From Tiliqua scincoides (Eukaryota; Chordata; Lepidosauria; Squamata; Scincidae), in NCBI RefSeq assembly GCF_035046505.1, contig NC_089827.1, positions 16,367,353 through 16,431,352 of the forward strand: 64,000 nt of DNA. The letters run 5' to 3'. This document shows, piece after piece, positions 1-9,826 of the stretch. Under the pieces are notes generated by a model. That model did no database searches. It was not told the origin of the DNA and saw only the letters and a program-made list of their open reading frames with translations. Every line of letters starts with the position of its first letter. The first letter of the stretch is position 1. Made by a program: the position numbers and the translations under genes.

Positions 1-490
1 TCAGAACAAGGATCCTTTCTTGATGGAACCTGGGCATGCAATGCCACAGCCAGATCTATTTTAACCTCATGAGATCCTGGGAAAAGAGTTGAATTCAGAA
101 GGCTGACAACCACTCTAGCAAATCACTTTAAAATTTAAACAAGACACTCCCTAAAGGCAAAAGTAGAGAGGGTTGAACTTCTGATACACAGGCAATACTC
201 TTCGGCTTTGATACTGGAAAAAAAGTGCTTTCAAAAGTTGCTCCACACTTCCCTCAACTTCTTTCATGGCCTGTATCAGGTGCAATAAATGCGAAGAGTG
301 CTTGAAAATCTGCAATTGCGGGATACACAGTTCGTGGAAGAGTTGAGAAGTGGCAGACACAGAAAGCCTCCACTTTCTGAGGCATATGTGGTGCCAAGTT
401 CAAGTTCAGAATTAACAGCAATGCACCTTTCAGATACTGACCCTGATTATAGGAATCAACTCCGGTAATGCTAGTGTTTTCAAAAACATA
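1..490. other. Unassigned non-coding stretch
   Basis: No gene, RNA or recognisable repeat is visible here. Short open frames occur on both strands, but they lack any recognisable domain. Confidence 0.5.
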
Positions 491-860
491 CAGTGGGCCC
501 ACATTATCTGCAAGGGTTTGGTTCCAGGACTCTCTGCAGATACAAAAAAAGCAAGTCCTTATGAAATGGCATAGTATTTTTAAATGGAGGGCTTTAATAC
601 CAAAATGTGGCCTGCTGGAGCGACAGGCTGCTTCCTTGCTGGTGTCTCTGGGTTGGGGGGAGCTTCTGGGTGACACACTGCAAGAGGCAAAGAGGAAAGG
701 ATGGAGAGCCAGATCCTGCACATGGTAGGCTTCAAAGGGCAGTGCTAGCAGCAAGCAAGGAAGGAAGGAAGGAAGGAAAGAGAATTTTAAAAAATATTTT
801 TGATCCACGGTTTGTTGAACTTGGATGCAGGGTCTGCTGATACCTTGGGCCCCTATACTG
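491..860 (+). mobile_element. Tigger/pogo-like MITE
   Basis: The left end reads CAGTGGGCCCAC after a TA dinucleotide, and the right end is a degenerate inverse (GGGCCCCTATACTG). The inner part (TTGGTTCCAGGACTC, AAATGGCATAGTATTT and, near the right end, ATTTTTGATCCACGG) resembles the vertebrate MER2/Tigger-type non-autonomous elements as I remember them. A GGAA microsatellite lies inside at about 756-780. The copy is old: the TA is not preserved on the right. The family call rests on memory of the consensus. Confidence 0.5.
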
Positions 861-905
861 TTTATTGGAATGGAGCAGGAGATAAAGAAAATACAGAGAG
901 TTGTC

Positions 906-985
906 ATCCCTTGGGATTGGTGGGAGATTGGTTCCATGATCCCAGTCATGGAACCAAAATCCAGGGATAATCAAATCCACAGGGG
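906..985 (+). mobile_element. Fragment of the same Tigger-like family
   Basis: The stretch contains ATTGGTTCCATGATCCC and CCAAAATCCAGGGATAATC, which resemble the end region of MER2/Tigger-like MITEs. No end repeats or target duplications can be seen, so this is only a fragment. Confidence 0.35.
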
Positions 986-1063
986 GGCAGGGGGATAAGG
1001 GTCTTGGTGCTCCAATTGTGGGCTGTGCCAGGCCCTCCAGAGGTCATGCTCGTCTCCCTGCTT

Positions 1064-1640
1064 ATAGTGGAAATGGAAAAGGTACAGAGGAGAGAGTCCA
1101 AAATCATTACTGGGCTGGGGCACCTCCCTGGCGAGGACAGGCTACAGCATTTGAGGCTATTCAGTCTAGAAAAAAAGACTCCTGAGGGGGGACATGATTG
1201 AGACACAAAATGATGCAGGGGATCAATAGAGTGGGTAGAGGAATGTTCTTTTCCCTCTCACACAACACCAGAACCAGGGGACATCCACTAACATTGAGTG
1301 TTGGGAGAGTTAGGACAGACAAAAGAAAATATTTCTTTACCCAGCACGTCTGTGAAACTCCTTGCCACAGGATATGGTGATGGCATCTGGCCTAGATGAC
1401 TTTAAAAGGGGATTGGACTAATTTCTGGAGAAAACGTCCATCACAGGTTACAGGTTGTGATGGGTCTGTGTAACCTCCTGATTGCAGTAGTAGAAGTAGA
1501 AGTAGGCTACCTCAGAATGCCAGATGCAAGGGAGGGCACCAGGATGCAGTTCTTTTGTTGACTTGTATAGTCCCTGAGGCATCTGGTGGGCCACTGTAAG
1601 AGAGAGGAAGTTGAACTAGATGGGCCTTTATCTTCTTATG
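1064..1640 (+). mobile_element. CR1 LINE 3' end, old copy
   Basis: This is a 5'-truncated CR1 copy. It matches, with many changes, the 3' third of the better CR1 copies in this window (30317-31739 and 47622-49290): GTGGAAATGGAAAAGGT, then the region encoding the end of the reverse transcriptase, and at the end the AGATGGGCCTTTAT motif before TTCTTATGG. The frame is broken repeatedly, with short remnants at 1004-1201 and 1198-1380. An extra AGTAGAAGTAGAAGTAG run lies near 1487. It is older than the copies at 30.3 kb and 47.6 kb, judging by divergence. Confidence 0.85.
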
Positions 1641-1963
1641 GCAGTGAGTGAATCAGTCAGCCTATGCAAGTGGCCATGATGCCAATCCTCTCCAGAATGC
1701 CCTCCTCCTTTCCCCCTTACTCTGTATTGGCAATCAACAAGCGTGTGAATGCGACATTGTTTTGCCACTCTTCTCCTTCCAAGCTGAAGCAAGAGGAGGC
1801 TTGGATCATGGCAATGCTGCACCCTCAAGAGGTGCAATGAGGGAGGGAAAGAAATGCTTCGGCAGCAGCAAGAAGGGGCAAGGAGATTGCTCCAATGCTC
1901 CTTTTGTGCCAGTCTCTAAACACTGGTTGTTGCTCTTCAGGTGCATCACTGAATGTAGCCTGC

Positions 1964-1966
<3 letters not shown>
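1641..1966. other. Unassigned non-coding stretch
   Basis: Nothing recognisable between the CR1 end and the TG repeat. Open frames here have no known domain. Confidence 0.45.
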
Positions 1967-2013
<47 letters not shown>

Positions 2014-2020
2014 GGGGGGG
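1967..2020 (+). repeat. (TG)n(AG)n(G)n microsatellite
   Basis: About 15 TG units run directly into about 8 AG units and then a run of nine G. It lies just outside the 3' end of the LINE that starts at 2031 on the other strand. Confidence 0.95.
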
Positions 2021-2030
2021 TAGAGTATTG

Positions 2031-3110
2031 TATTGGCAACCTTCAGTCTCGAAAGACTATGGTATCGCGCTCTGAAAGGTGGTTCTGGAGCAGCGTCTAG
2101 TGTGGCTGAAAAGGCCAATCCGGGAGTGACAATCCCTTCCACACCGGGAGCAAGTGCAGTCTGTCCCTGGTCTGTCTCCCTGGCTATGGGCCTTCCTTCT
2201 TTACCTCTTTGCCTCAGACTGTTGGCCAAGTGTCTCTTCAAACTGGGAAAGGCCATGCTGCACAGCCTGCCTCCAAGCGGGCCGCTCAGAGGCCAGGGTT
2301 TCCCACTTGTTGAGGTCCATTCCTAAGTCCTTCAGATCCCTCTTGCAGATGTCCTTGTATCGCAGCTGTGGTCTACCTGTAGGGTGCTTTCCTTGCACGA
2401 GTTCACCATAGAGGAGATACTTTGGGATCCGGCCATCATCCATTCTCACGACATGACCGAGCCAACGCAGACGTCTCTGTTTCAGCAGTGCATACATGCT
2501 AGGGATTCCAGCACGTTCCAGGACTGTGTTGTTTGGAACTTTGTCCTGCCAGGTGATGCCGAGAATGCGTTGGAGGCAGCGCATGTGGAAAGCGTTCAGT
2601 TTCCTCTCCTGTTGTGAGCGGAGAGTCCATGACTCGCTGCAGTACAGAAGTGTACTCAGGATGCAAGCTCTGTAGAACTAGATCTTGGTATGTTCTGTCA
2701 GCTTCTTGTTGGACCAGACTCTCTTTGTGAGTATGGAAAACGTGGTAGCTGCTTTACCGATGCGTTTGTTTAGCTTGGTATCAGGAGAAAGAGTGTCGGA
2801 GATCGTTGAGCCAAGGTACACAAAGTCATGGACAACCTCCAGTTCATGTGCAGAGATTGTAATGCAGGGAGGTGAGTCCACATCCTGAACCATGACCTGT
2901 GTTTTCTTCAGGCTGATCGTCAGTCCAAAATCTTGGCAGGCCTTGCTAAAATGATCCATGAGCTGCTGGAGATCTTTGGGAGAGTGGGTAGTGACAGCTG
3001 CATCTTCAGAAAAGAGAAAGTCACACAGACATTTCAGCTGGATTTTGGACTTTGCTCTCAGTCTGGAGAGGTTGAAGAGCTTTCCGTCTGATCTGGTCCG
3101 GAGATAGATG
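2031..3110 (-). mobile_element. RTE-like LINE, 3' part
   Basis: This is a 5'-truncated non-LTR retrotransposon on the minus strand. In order it encodes the reverse transcriptase palm region (FLFSEDAAV where active LINEs usually have F-A-D-D, so the catalytic motif is altered), the DFVYLGSTIS thumb motif, then RWLGHVVRMDDGRIPK and GRPQLRYKDICKRDLK, the typical C-terminal part. Open pieces are 2678-2959 and 2201-2584, in different frames. A TAA stop cuts the tail short where the sister copy (11782-12153) continues into a zinc-knuckle-like end. The element ends with the sequence GACTGAAGGTTGCCAA, shared with the 5S-derived SINEs. Clade assignment (RTE/BovB-like) is from recall of the C-terminal motifs, not from a search. 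Confidence 0.85.
2201..2959 (-). pseudogene. Reverse transcriptase remnant of RTE-like LINE
   Basis: Two open pieces encode thumb and C-terminal parts of a LINE reverse transcriptase. The upstream piece (2678-2959) has GLTISLKKTQVMVQD and the YLGSTIS motif. The downstream piece (2201-2584) starts at RCLQRILGITWQDK. The two are in different frames, so at least one frameshift lies between them, and the downstream piece stops after GQQSEAKR. It is a dead copy with no endonuclease region. Confidence 0.8.
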
Positions 3111-3264
3111 AGATAGATGTGGATCCAGGCTCCACAAGAAAAGTAATGTGGTGTGCAATGTCACAGCAGTGAGTGCCCCACACTCCAGGGAGAATTTGGA
3201 AGTGTCATCACATGACATTGTGACTGCCCCAGGCACCAGGGTAGTACGTTACGCCTCTAATAGC

Positions 3265-3303
3265 TGCTGCATTAGTACTGGAAAGTTGGATAGAGTTGGG
3301 CCC
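3265..3303 (+). mobile_element. Half of a GGCCCAATCC-type MITE
   Basis: The sequence ACTGGAAAGTTGGATAG followed by TTGGGCCC is the right end of the family seen complete at 17072-17237. The left half is not present. Confidence 0.5.
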
Positions 3304-3305
3304 TA

Positions 3306-3816
3306 AGTATATTTCTTTGCACAGTTATGATACCCTTTTGAAGAGCTTGCTGCCTGAAAGTTTTATTATTCAGCCTACATCTTCATACACTCCATTCCAT
3401 TCCATTCATTCAAATTATATATGTAACTTGCATAATGGAGAATGGTATTGCAGTACTGGCCTTAAAATTATCCAGCCCTCTTAAAACACATTCACGATAT
3501 GTGCCTCATGGGAGAAACAGCTTATGTTCAAATATTGTTTTAAATTACAATTACTAAGGACATTTACGATTGTTATCATAATTTATTTTTATGATATGCC
3601 GTGTTGTAGTTTCTCCTTACTACTTGAACGATTTTTAATTAGGCTGAGGCAAAAAGAGGGAAACATTTTAAAGAATAAATAACTGTAGCAAAACCGCAAG
3701 GGGAAGAAAAGTTAGAAAAACGGTGGGAATGGTAGAATTTGATTTCGCAAAAGAAGCATGCAATTAATCAGCTCAATCCCAGTCACATTTGTGTTCATGT
3801 CTGTATTCAATGAGAT
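3306..3816. other. Repeat-poor AT-rich stretch
   Basis: No repeat family or gene is recognised. The sequence is AT-rich with homeobox-type ATTA motifs. It could be unique or conserved non-coding DNA, but only a cross-species alignment would show this. Confidence 0.4.
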
Positions 3817-3905
3817 TCGTAGCACAATCCTATGTGTGCCTATTCAAAATAAGCCTCACTGAGTTTAATGGGACTTACCCCCAGGTATGTATAGGATTGC
3901 AGCCT
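3817..3905 (+). mobile_element. Palindromic short MITE (family A)
   Basis: This is a near-palindrome of about 90 bp of the form GCAATCCTATG, CCTGGGAGTAAG..CCATTG, then the inverse (CAATGGGACTTAC, CATAGGATTGC). Other copies in this window lie at about 9510, 14788, 34090, 43678, 51184 and 61010. It has no coding capacity. The family looks like a widespread squamate MITE; the superfamily is not known to me. Confidence 0.7.
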
Positions 3906-4099
3906 TACTGCCTAGTAAGTAAATATGATTCAGTTTAAGACTACTGTACATTGCTTCCTGATACAAATCTTTACCCAATCCAGTTTCCTAAAAATACAAG
4001 AAAAAGAATTACTGTGAAAATGTACATCAGTCCCTCATGTGTACACCAGTGTGTTTGTTGGACTACAGTTCATCTTGTTCCATTACTGTGACTTAATAT

Positions 4100-4132
4100 T
4101 GACAGCAATCCTAGGCTGCAATCCTACCCACA
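4100..4132 (+). mobile_element. Fragment of hAT/family A sequence
   Basis: The string AGCAATCCTAGGCTGCAATC with CCTACCCACAT also occurs inside the hAT copy at 4630-4992. Only this short piece is recognisable. Confidence 0.4.
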
Positions 4133-4629
4133 TGTGTTGTTTCAATACGGGGTATAGTCTCCTCTGGAGAGCAAACTGAAACATCAAGTGATAAGGTTTT
4201 TCTCCAAGAGTCCCTAATGGATACTTTCCATACAAGATATCTTCAACTACTGACAATCTTGTTGTCTCAATGGGTTGTAATTGAGACAAATACCCTTGAC
4301 TCAAATGATAGCCTGCTGTCAAGTAAGAAACAGAGTTCTTTTCTGAAGGGAAATATGATTATTATCTCTCATTTTAAGCCACTGTCAATTTTCTGACTCG
4401 GAATCTATTATACGATTACAAGCACTGTAGTTACAAAATCTACCAAACATTTGTGTTGCTGTCTACAACTATAGTGGGACACACAGTTCCTCAAACACAC
4501 TAAGGCTTTCATGGCTAGGCTCCATACTAGACTATAATAGTCTTTTCAGGATGAATGCTGTGGACTAAACTAGAGTTCAAGCTAGAGAATTTTAAATGCC
4601 AAAAAACTAAAAAACTAAAAACTCTGATA

Positions 4630-4992
4630 TGGTGGTTCTCAAACTTTTACCACCAGGACCCACTTTTTAGAATGAGAATCTGTCAGGACACACTGGAACT
4701 GTTGTCATGACTGGAAGTGACATTATCAAGCAGGAAAATTTTTAGCAATCCTAGGCTGCAATCCTACCCACATTTACCCAGGAGTAAGCCCCATTGACTA
4801 TCATTGTTTAAAGCCTATACAGAGTAGCCTGTTAAAAGTACAGATGTGTCACATTTCCCCAGATGTAGTCACATGCCATGGTAGCTTCAAGTCTAAGATA
4901 TTAAAAATAAAATATTGAAATGAATGGGGACCCATCTGAAAATGGCTCGTGACTCACCTGGTGGGTCCCAACCCACAGCTTGAGAAACACTG
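4630..4992 (+). mobile_element. Non-autonomous hAT, CAGTGGTTCTCAAA type
   Basis: The ends are TGGTGGTTCTCAAAC and its inverse GCTTGAGAAACACTG. The flanking 8-mers CTCTGATA and CTCTAATA differ at one base, as expected for an old hAT target duplication. Inside lie CACTTTTTAGAATGAGAATC and a family A-like segment (AGGAGTAAGCCCCATTGACT). There is no transposase frame. It inserted into an AACTAAAAA-rich low-complexity stretch that continues on both sides. Close relatives are 6489-7033 (other orientation) and 60116-60627. Confidence 0.9.
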
Positions 4993-6426
4993 CTCTAATA
5001 GAAATGAAAAACTAAAAATAAAACTGAGAATGGAGGCTAAAAATGAGAGTTAAAAGCTAAACACTAAAAACGACACATGAAACTAGCACCTTATATTTCA
5101 CCCACAACTTTGGTGGACTTCCTCAGAGGTTATAATCTGAGGAAGTTATAAAGCTGCTCCTGCCATTCCAATTGTCAGTCCAAAGCATCTATTCCCTCTC
5201 AATGTGTTCTGCTCTTCGCATTAGCATTTGGAGCCGCCAGCCCAATCCTATGCTTTTCTAGAGCCCAGGGCTGCGGCGGTGCCAAAATGGCGACCACTGC
5301 ATCCGATGTGGCAGGGAAGCAGTGCCAGGTTTCCTCAGCATAAGGGAACAAATGTTCCTTAACACTATGTAGCAGACAGGTGGCCCCAATGGGCCTCCTT
5401 GGATCTGCGCCTGCTCAATAGTGGGTGCAGAATCGAAGAGACCCTTGTTGGGTTTCCAGACCCGGGGGGGGGGTCCAGATATGGCTCAAAGCCTGCCACC
5501 ATCTCCACCCCTTCCTGGGCCAGCTCTTCCCTTGCCCAGTTCTGCCCCCTCTCCACCCTCCCTATATCAAGTATATCACTGGCACTCTGTGCCTAGGACA
5601 AGACAGATAAAAACCATTAATGCTGCAATGCTGGGTTCACTCAAATTGAGAGTAAACCCCACTTAATATTGTGGTGCTTGCTTCTACAGATATATGCATC
5701 ACATTGCGGCAACTTGAGACTTCGAGAAGCTTCCTTCATTTTTACCAGTAGGGTGGGAAATATAAATCGGCTACTGTGGGATATTGACCCGGTGCCCATT
5801 GGACTAGATCTTGTTCTTGGCAGGTGCACTGAATCAATCTCTTTGGAAGCATTTCAAAAGTGAATCCTTGCAGAGTATTGCAAAGCTTTTTATACCAAAT
5901 CGTAATATACACCAGAACGGGAATCACAGAACTTGGTTGCTGATTTTATGTGGCCCAAGAGAGGAACTTTCATCTTCTAGTAATAAAGAGATAATACTCA
6001 ATTATTTGATACATGCATTTTGCATTTTCCCTGCAAGGAGTTTACCTGCTTTATCTTTCTATTCTTAGTGTCTCTGTTCAACCTTATTAAACTTAGATTT
6101 GAGCTAATATGCACTTATTGCACTCATAATCTCTTGTATCTGTAAGAGTCATTCTTCTCACAAATAGCGTCCTCCTTTGATTTATCGGTCCTCATAGACT
6201 GCTGTGATATGTCACACAATAACTGAGAAACCAAGTGATGGTTTGCACGCGGGAACCAGCCACCAGAGATCCAATAGCAGAGACAGACCATGTCTCTTGG
6301 AGAATGACACTGAGCTACAATCCCTCCTGAAATGAAGTGGATTTTTGAGGAAGACATGTAGCTGCTGCAGGGAAGGAGGGAACATGGCTGTTCCCTTGGG
6401 GAAGTGTCCTTCTCCATGCATTTCTA
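4993..6426. other. Mixed old repeats, no gene
   Basis: First comes a low-complexity stretch rich in CTAAAAA (to about 5085). At 5247 a CAGCCCAATCCTATGC motif marks a probable old MITE, with a CpG-bearing segment to about 5400. A G run lies at 5465. The rest, to 6426, shows no gene or known repeat. Open frames here (for example 5811-6068) carry no recognisable domain. Confidence 0.4.
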
Positions 6427-6488
6427 AGCCCCTGATCTTACCCAACTTCCCAGCTCCGATGCAGCTGCAATGCAGCCCTAATGTAAGG

Positions 6489-7033
6489 TAGTGTTTCTCA
6501 AACTGTGGGTCGGGACACACCACGAGCCAATTTCAGGTGGGTTCCCATTCATTTCAATACTTTATTTTTACTATATTAGACTTGATGCTACCCCTGGTAT
6601 GTGACTGCATTAGGGGGAAATATGACACATCTGTACTTTTAACAAGCTACTATGTTGTCACCCGGGGACTTACCCTGTGGCAGGAGGAACTCAGGAGGAT
6701 GCGGCCGGCAGCCAGGAAACCCTGCAACCCTGGGCAGCCGGAGGCACAGGGGAAGCAATGGAGTGAGGAATCAGGAGCCAGCAGGCACCACTGACCCCCG
6801 CGCAGCCGGCAGAGGCCCTGCCCTGGGGATGGACATTACATATGTATATGCTGTTAACAATGATAGTTAATGGAACTTACTCCTGGGTAAGTGTGGGTAT
6901 GGTTGCAGCCTATGATTATTAAAAATTTTCCTACTTGATGATGTCACTGCAAGTCATGACATCATTTCCGGTGGGTCCTGACAGATTCTCATTCTAAAAA
7001 GTGGGTCCCAGTGCTAAAGTTTGAGAACCACTG
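6489..7033 (-). mobile_element. Non-autonomous hAT, CAGTGGTTCTCAAA type
   Basis: The ends read TAGTGTTTCTCAAACTG and AGTTTGAGAACCACTG. The flanking 8-mers are identical (ATGTAAGG at 6481-6488 and 7034-7041). Compared with 4630-4992 it is inverted and carries an extra GC-rich block of 185 bp (6656-6840). It is nested in an older MITE. Confidence 0.93.
6656..6840. mobile_element. GC-rich insertion inside a hAT
   Basis: This 185-bp block is missing from the other copies of this hAT type (4630-4992 and 60116-60627). It begins TGTCACCC, ends ATTACA and is flanked by TATGT on both sides (6651-6655 and 6841-6845). The TG..CA ends with a 5-bp duplication recall an integrase-type insertion, but the block is very short and resembles no LTR I know. 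Its nature is open. Confidence 0.5.
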
Positions 7034-7162
7034 ATGTAAGGGAACAAATTGAACCCTTGCCTTGAGGAGGCTCCAGTGACTGCCCTCCCAATGCAGGATA
7101 CAGAACACAGTCCATTGGCATGGCTGCACCAGCACTGGAAAGTTGGATAGGTCTGGGCCCTT

Positions 7163-7667
7163 AGCTACCTGCTCCGATCCATTGCTACCTGACCAGATCC
7201 TCTTTCTGCTGTTCGTGTTGAAATCAGATTTGAACTTTTGCCCAAACCTTTTGAGTGCCTACTGCAAGTGAATCTTAAGATCTGCTGCCATAAATTCTGG
7301 GCTGCCACCATGAAAAAGCCATACAGCTGTTGTGTGCTGCGGGACAACCAGGGCAAACGGCTGGAGGCCCCATGTATTCACCAGTGGCTCACCCAGTCTG
7401 TGGTGGAGCAAATAAGGTGACAACAGGGGCAGTTTGGGGGTGCATCTCAGTGGCTTTGGTACACACCAAGATCCTATTCTCTTTTTCCTGGCCTAACATG
7501 TTTCCTCAGACTCCTCAGTCTTGCACTAAGGGGAAGTAAGTAAAAAAATTTGTACTTGCCTCTCCTGGACAGTTTGGTCACTTCCCCCACCACAGCATGC
7601 AGCACGCACTCTGTCAGTGGTACTATATGCTGTGGGCTGGAGGAGGATAGGATTGAGGTCAGGAGGG
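7163..7667. other. Unassigned non-coding stretch
   Basis: No gene or repeat recognised. The short frames at 7238-7420 and 7330-7539 have no known domain. Confidence 0.4.
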
Positions 7668-8022
7668 CAGGAGGTCTGGTCTAGAGGGTAGAGCCTCCAT
7701 TTGCCTGAAGATTAACATCCACAAGGTCGCCAGTTCGAGGCCACCGGCACCGTGCGACCTTGAAGCAGCTGGCAAGCTGCAGCTGAGCTGTTCCATCTGC
7801 TCGGAGCGTGGGAGGATGGAGGCCAGAATGTTAAACCAGATCGGAGCGTAACATCTTGTATGTAGTGGTTCTTGAAAGAAAGAACCTTCTTTCAATTTGT
7901 AAAAATCCCTGCGTGGATTTAATAAGCCTGCCTATGTAAACCGCCTTGAATAAAGTCTTGAATAAAGACCAAGAAAGGCGGTATATAAATACTGTATATT
8001 ATTATATATTATTATTATTATT
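7668..8022 (+). mobile_element. tRNA-derived SINE
   Basis: The head (from about 7674) reads GGTCTGGTCTAGAGGGTAG, and further on AAGGTCGCCAGTTCGAGGCC, a B-box-like sequence of a pol III promoter. The body follows with CGGAGCGTGGGAGGATGGAG and ends with CCGCCTTGAATAAAG, GGCGGTATATAAATA and a TTA run. Length and order fit a full SINE. A fragment of the same head occurs at 57399-57433. I recall this family from squamates but cannot name it with certainty. Confidence 0.8.
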
Positions 8023-8268
8023 GAGCTGCCCATCTAGTGAGTAGTCTTGTCCATCCTAAAGCATGTTGACACTCTTCTGATGCTAAGTCAATGCTATTGT
8101 GAGCGATCTGTTCAGAAGAGAAACAAGGGACACTAAGAGGCTCTTTCTAAAAATCTGTGATGGAGGGAGAATTGGAGATGCACCAAAGCCTAGTGGTGAG
8201 AGTGGGTATAAATATGTGGCACACTGGTCAATAGATTACACAGGCCTATACACATTTTGATATTAAGA

Positions 8269-8541
8269 GTTAGACCTATTCTTGGGTATAGTTGGGGTGC
8301 TGAATCTAAAAATGACATCAGCTTTGCCCGATTGGCTCTGTTGTGGGGGCTAAGCATAGCCCCCTTATATGCTGATTCAAGTAACTTTTTTCATGAGGTA
8401 GCCATGCTGTTGGCTTTCTCCTGAGGAAGCTGCTAAAATCAGCATATAAAAGTGCTATGCCATACCCCCCCCCCCCCAACTAGAGCCATTCGGGCAAAAC
8501 TCACACCATTTCTGAATTCAGCACCCCCAAAATATCCTAAC
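8269..8541. mobile_element. Foldback MITE
   Basis: The left arm starts GTTAGACCTATTC and goes through TGGGGTGCTGAATC and TTTGCCCGA. The right arm is its inverse: CGGGCAAAACTCAC, TGAATTCAGCACCCCC, ATATCCTAAC. The middle holds a second small inverted pair around CTCCTGAGGAAGCTGC, plus a run of C at 8464-8479. A diverged relative lies at 63307-63514. No coding capacity. Confidence 0.7.
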
Positions 8542-8596
8542 CAAAAAACATCCTTAACAAAACAAAACAAAAAAGATTTCTCCTTCGGTAGGTCTG

Positions 8597-8700
<104 letters not shown>

Positions 8701-9505
8701 GTAACATGAGCTTCTGATCAGTTGTATTATTTAAAGAAAGCACAAGGTCTGTACAAAATCTAGGAAACAATTTTTCTTATATGGTGTTTATGCAAAAGAT
8801 GAATGCTATTCAATATTCCTCCAGCTAGTTCCACTGGTAACATGTCATGTTAATATAAACTATCATTGCTATGTCAGTTCCCTTAAACAAATCTTTTGAA
8901 ATTATTAGTACTCTAAAAGCACACAACTGTACCCTTCAGAGAGAAAAAAAAAAATCCTGACATGAAACGATTCTGTTTTTTTTTTCTCTCTCTCTCTCTC
9001 CAATGTACTGAGTTTGTCAGTCTGGTTTTAATTTTGGATTTAAACACATTAATGCAAAGTACATCAAAAACTGCTCCAACTGAAGATTAGGATGACACCA
9101 AAATTAGCTGAATGTCTCCTTTGAAGCAAAGGTAAACACTAATCAAAAATAATCTGAATGGGAATGGTGAATATTTATGAGATTTTCTGTTTCATGGCTT
9201 AAAGAGCAAAAGAGAAACAGGCTGGCAAAGGTCAAACATCAGAAAATCCTGTTTCTTATTTGGAATGGAAAAAAAAAAAAAAGATTTATTACTAAGCCAT
9301 GCAAACCAAGTTATGGCCTTCACAGTATAATTTTTTAACATCACGACCCTGAACTTTACATCACGTCAGCATCAGAAAAGCAATGAGGGGATATCGACAC
9401 CAGTTAAAGTTCATTAATTTAGATATACTTGCCATCCTCTCTGTCTAGCTGGTTGCCGCAGTCCCTATCAAGAAATAATTGGATCCCACATGTCACTATC
9501 TACCA
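8701..9505. other. Repeat-poor stretch
   Basis: It contains an A run at 8944, a CT microsatellite at 8985-9001 and an A run at 9271. No gene or transposon is recognised. Confidence 0.4.
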
Positions 9506-9509
9506 GACT

Positions 9510-9604
9510 AAGGGCACAAGCCTAACCAGGTCTACTTAGAAGTAAGCTCTATTTTGTTCAATGGGGCTTACTCTCAGGAAAGTGTGGTTAGGATTGCAGC
9601 CTAA
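9510..9604 (+). mobile_element. Palindromic short MITE (family A)
   Basis: Diverged copy of the same type as 3817-3905: CTTAGAAGTAAGCTCTATT, CAATGGGGCTTACTCTCAGG, ending AGGATTGCAGCC. The inverted symmetry is still visible. Confidence 0.6.
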
Positions 9605-9614
9605 CATATCTCAA

Positions 9615-9826
9615 AAGGATAGGACTCAGCCAGGCCTGGAAGACCCAGATTCAAATCCCCACTCAGCCATGGAGCTTCCTAGGTGACTTGGACCAGTCAC
9701 TCACTCACTCACTCTCTCACCTACATTACAGGATTGTTGTGAGGACAAAAGGAGGGGAGGAACTACATACACCACCCCAAACTCATTGGCAGAAGGGCGC
9801 TTCCAAAATATGAGAAATAAAATAAC
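9615..9826 (+). mobile_element. tRNA-derived SINE (squamate type)
   Basis: A B-box-like AGATTCAAATCCCCACTC is followed by GCCATGGAGCTTCCTAGGTG, TCACTCACTCACTC, ACAGGATTGTTGTGAGGAC and a tail AAATAAAATAAC. This order fits a common lizard SINE. The A-box part is poorly preserved. Confidence 0.7.

Larger units (their letters stand above)
6427..7162 (+). mobile_element. GGCCCAATCC-type MITE split by a hAT
   Basis: The left piece (to 6488) has CCAACTTCCCAGCTCCGATG and the right piece (from 7034) runs to GGAAAGTTGGATAGG..GGGCCC. Together they match the undivided copy at 17072-17237. The hAT at 6489-7033 lies between them with a perfect 8-bp duplication, so this MITE was there first. Confidence 0.75.

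Noticed and set aside
254-949. 231-codon open frame on the minus strand
   Set aside because: It crosses a Tigger-like MITE and a GGAA microsatellite and has no recognisable domain.
5241-5400. CpG island or promoter
   Set aside because: CpG content is slight and local, and an old MITE end starts the segment; no first exon is visible.
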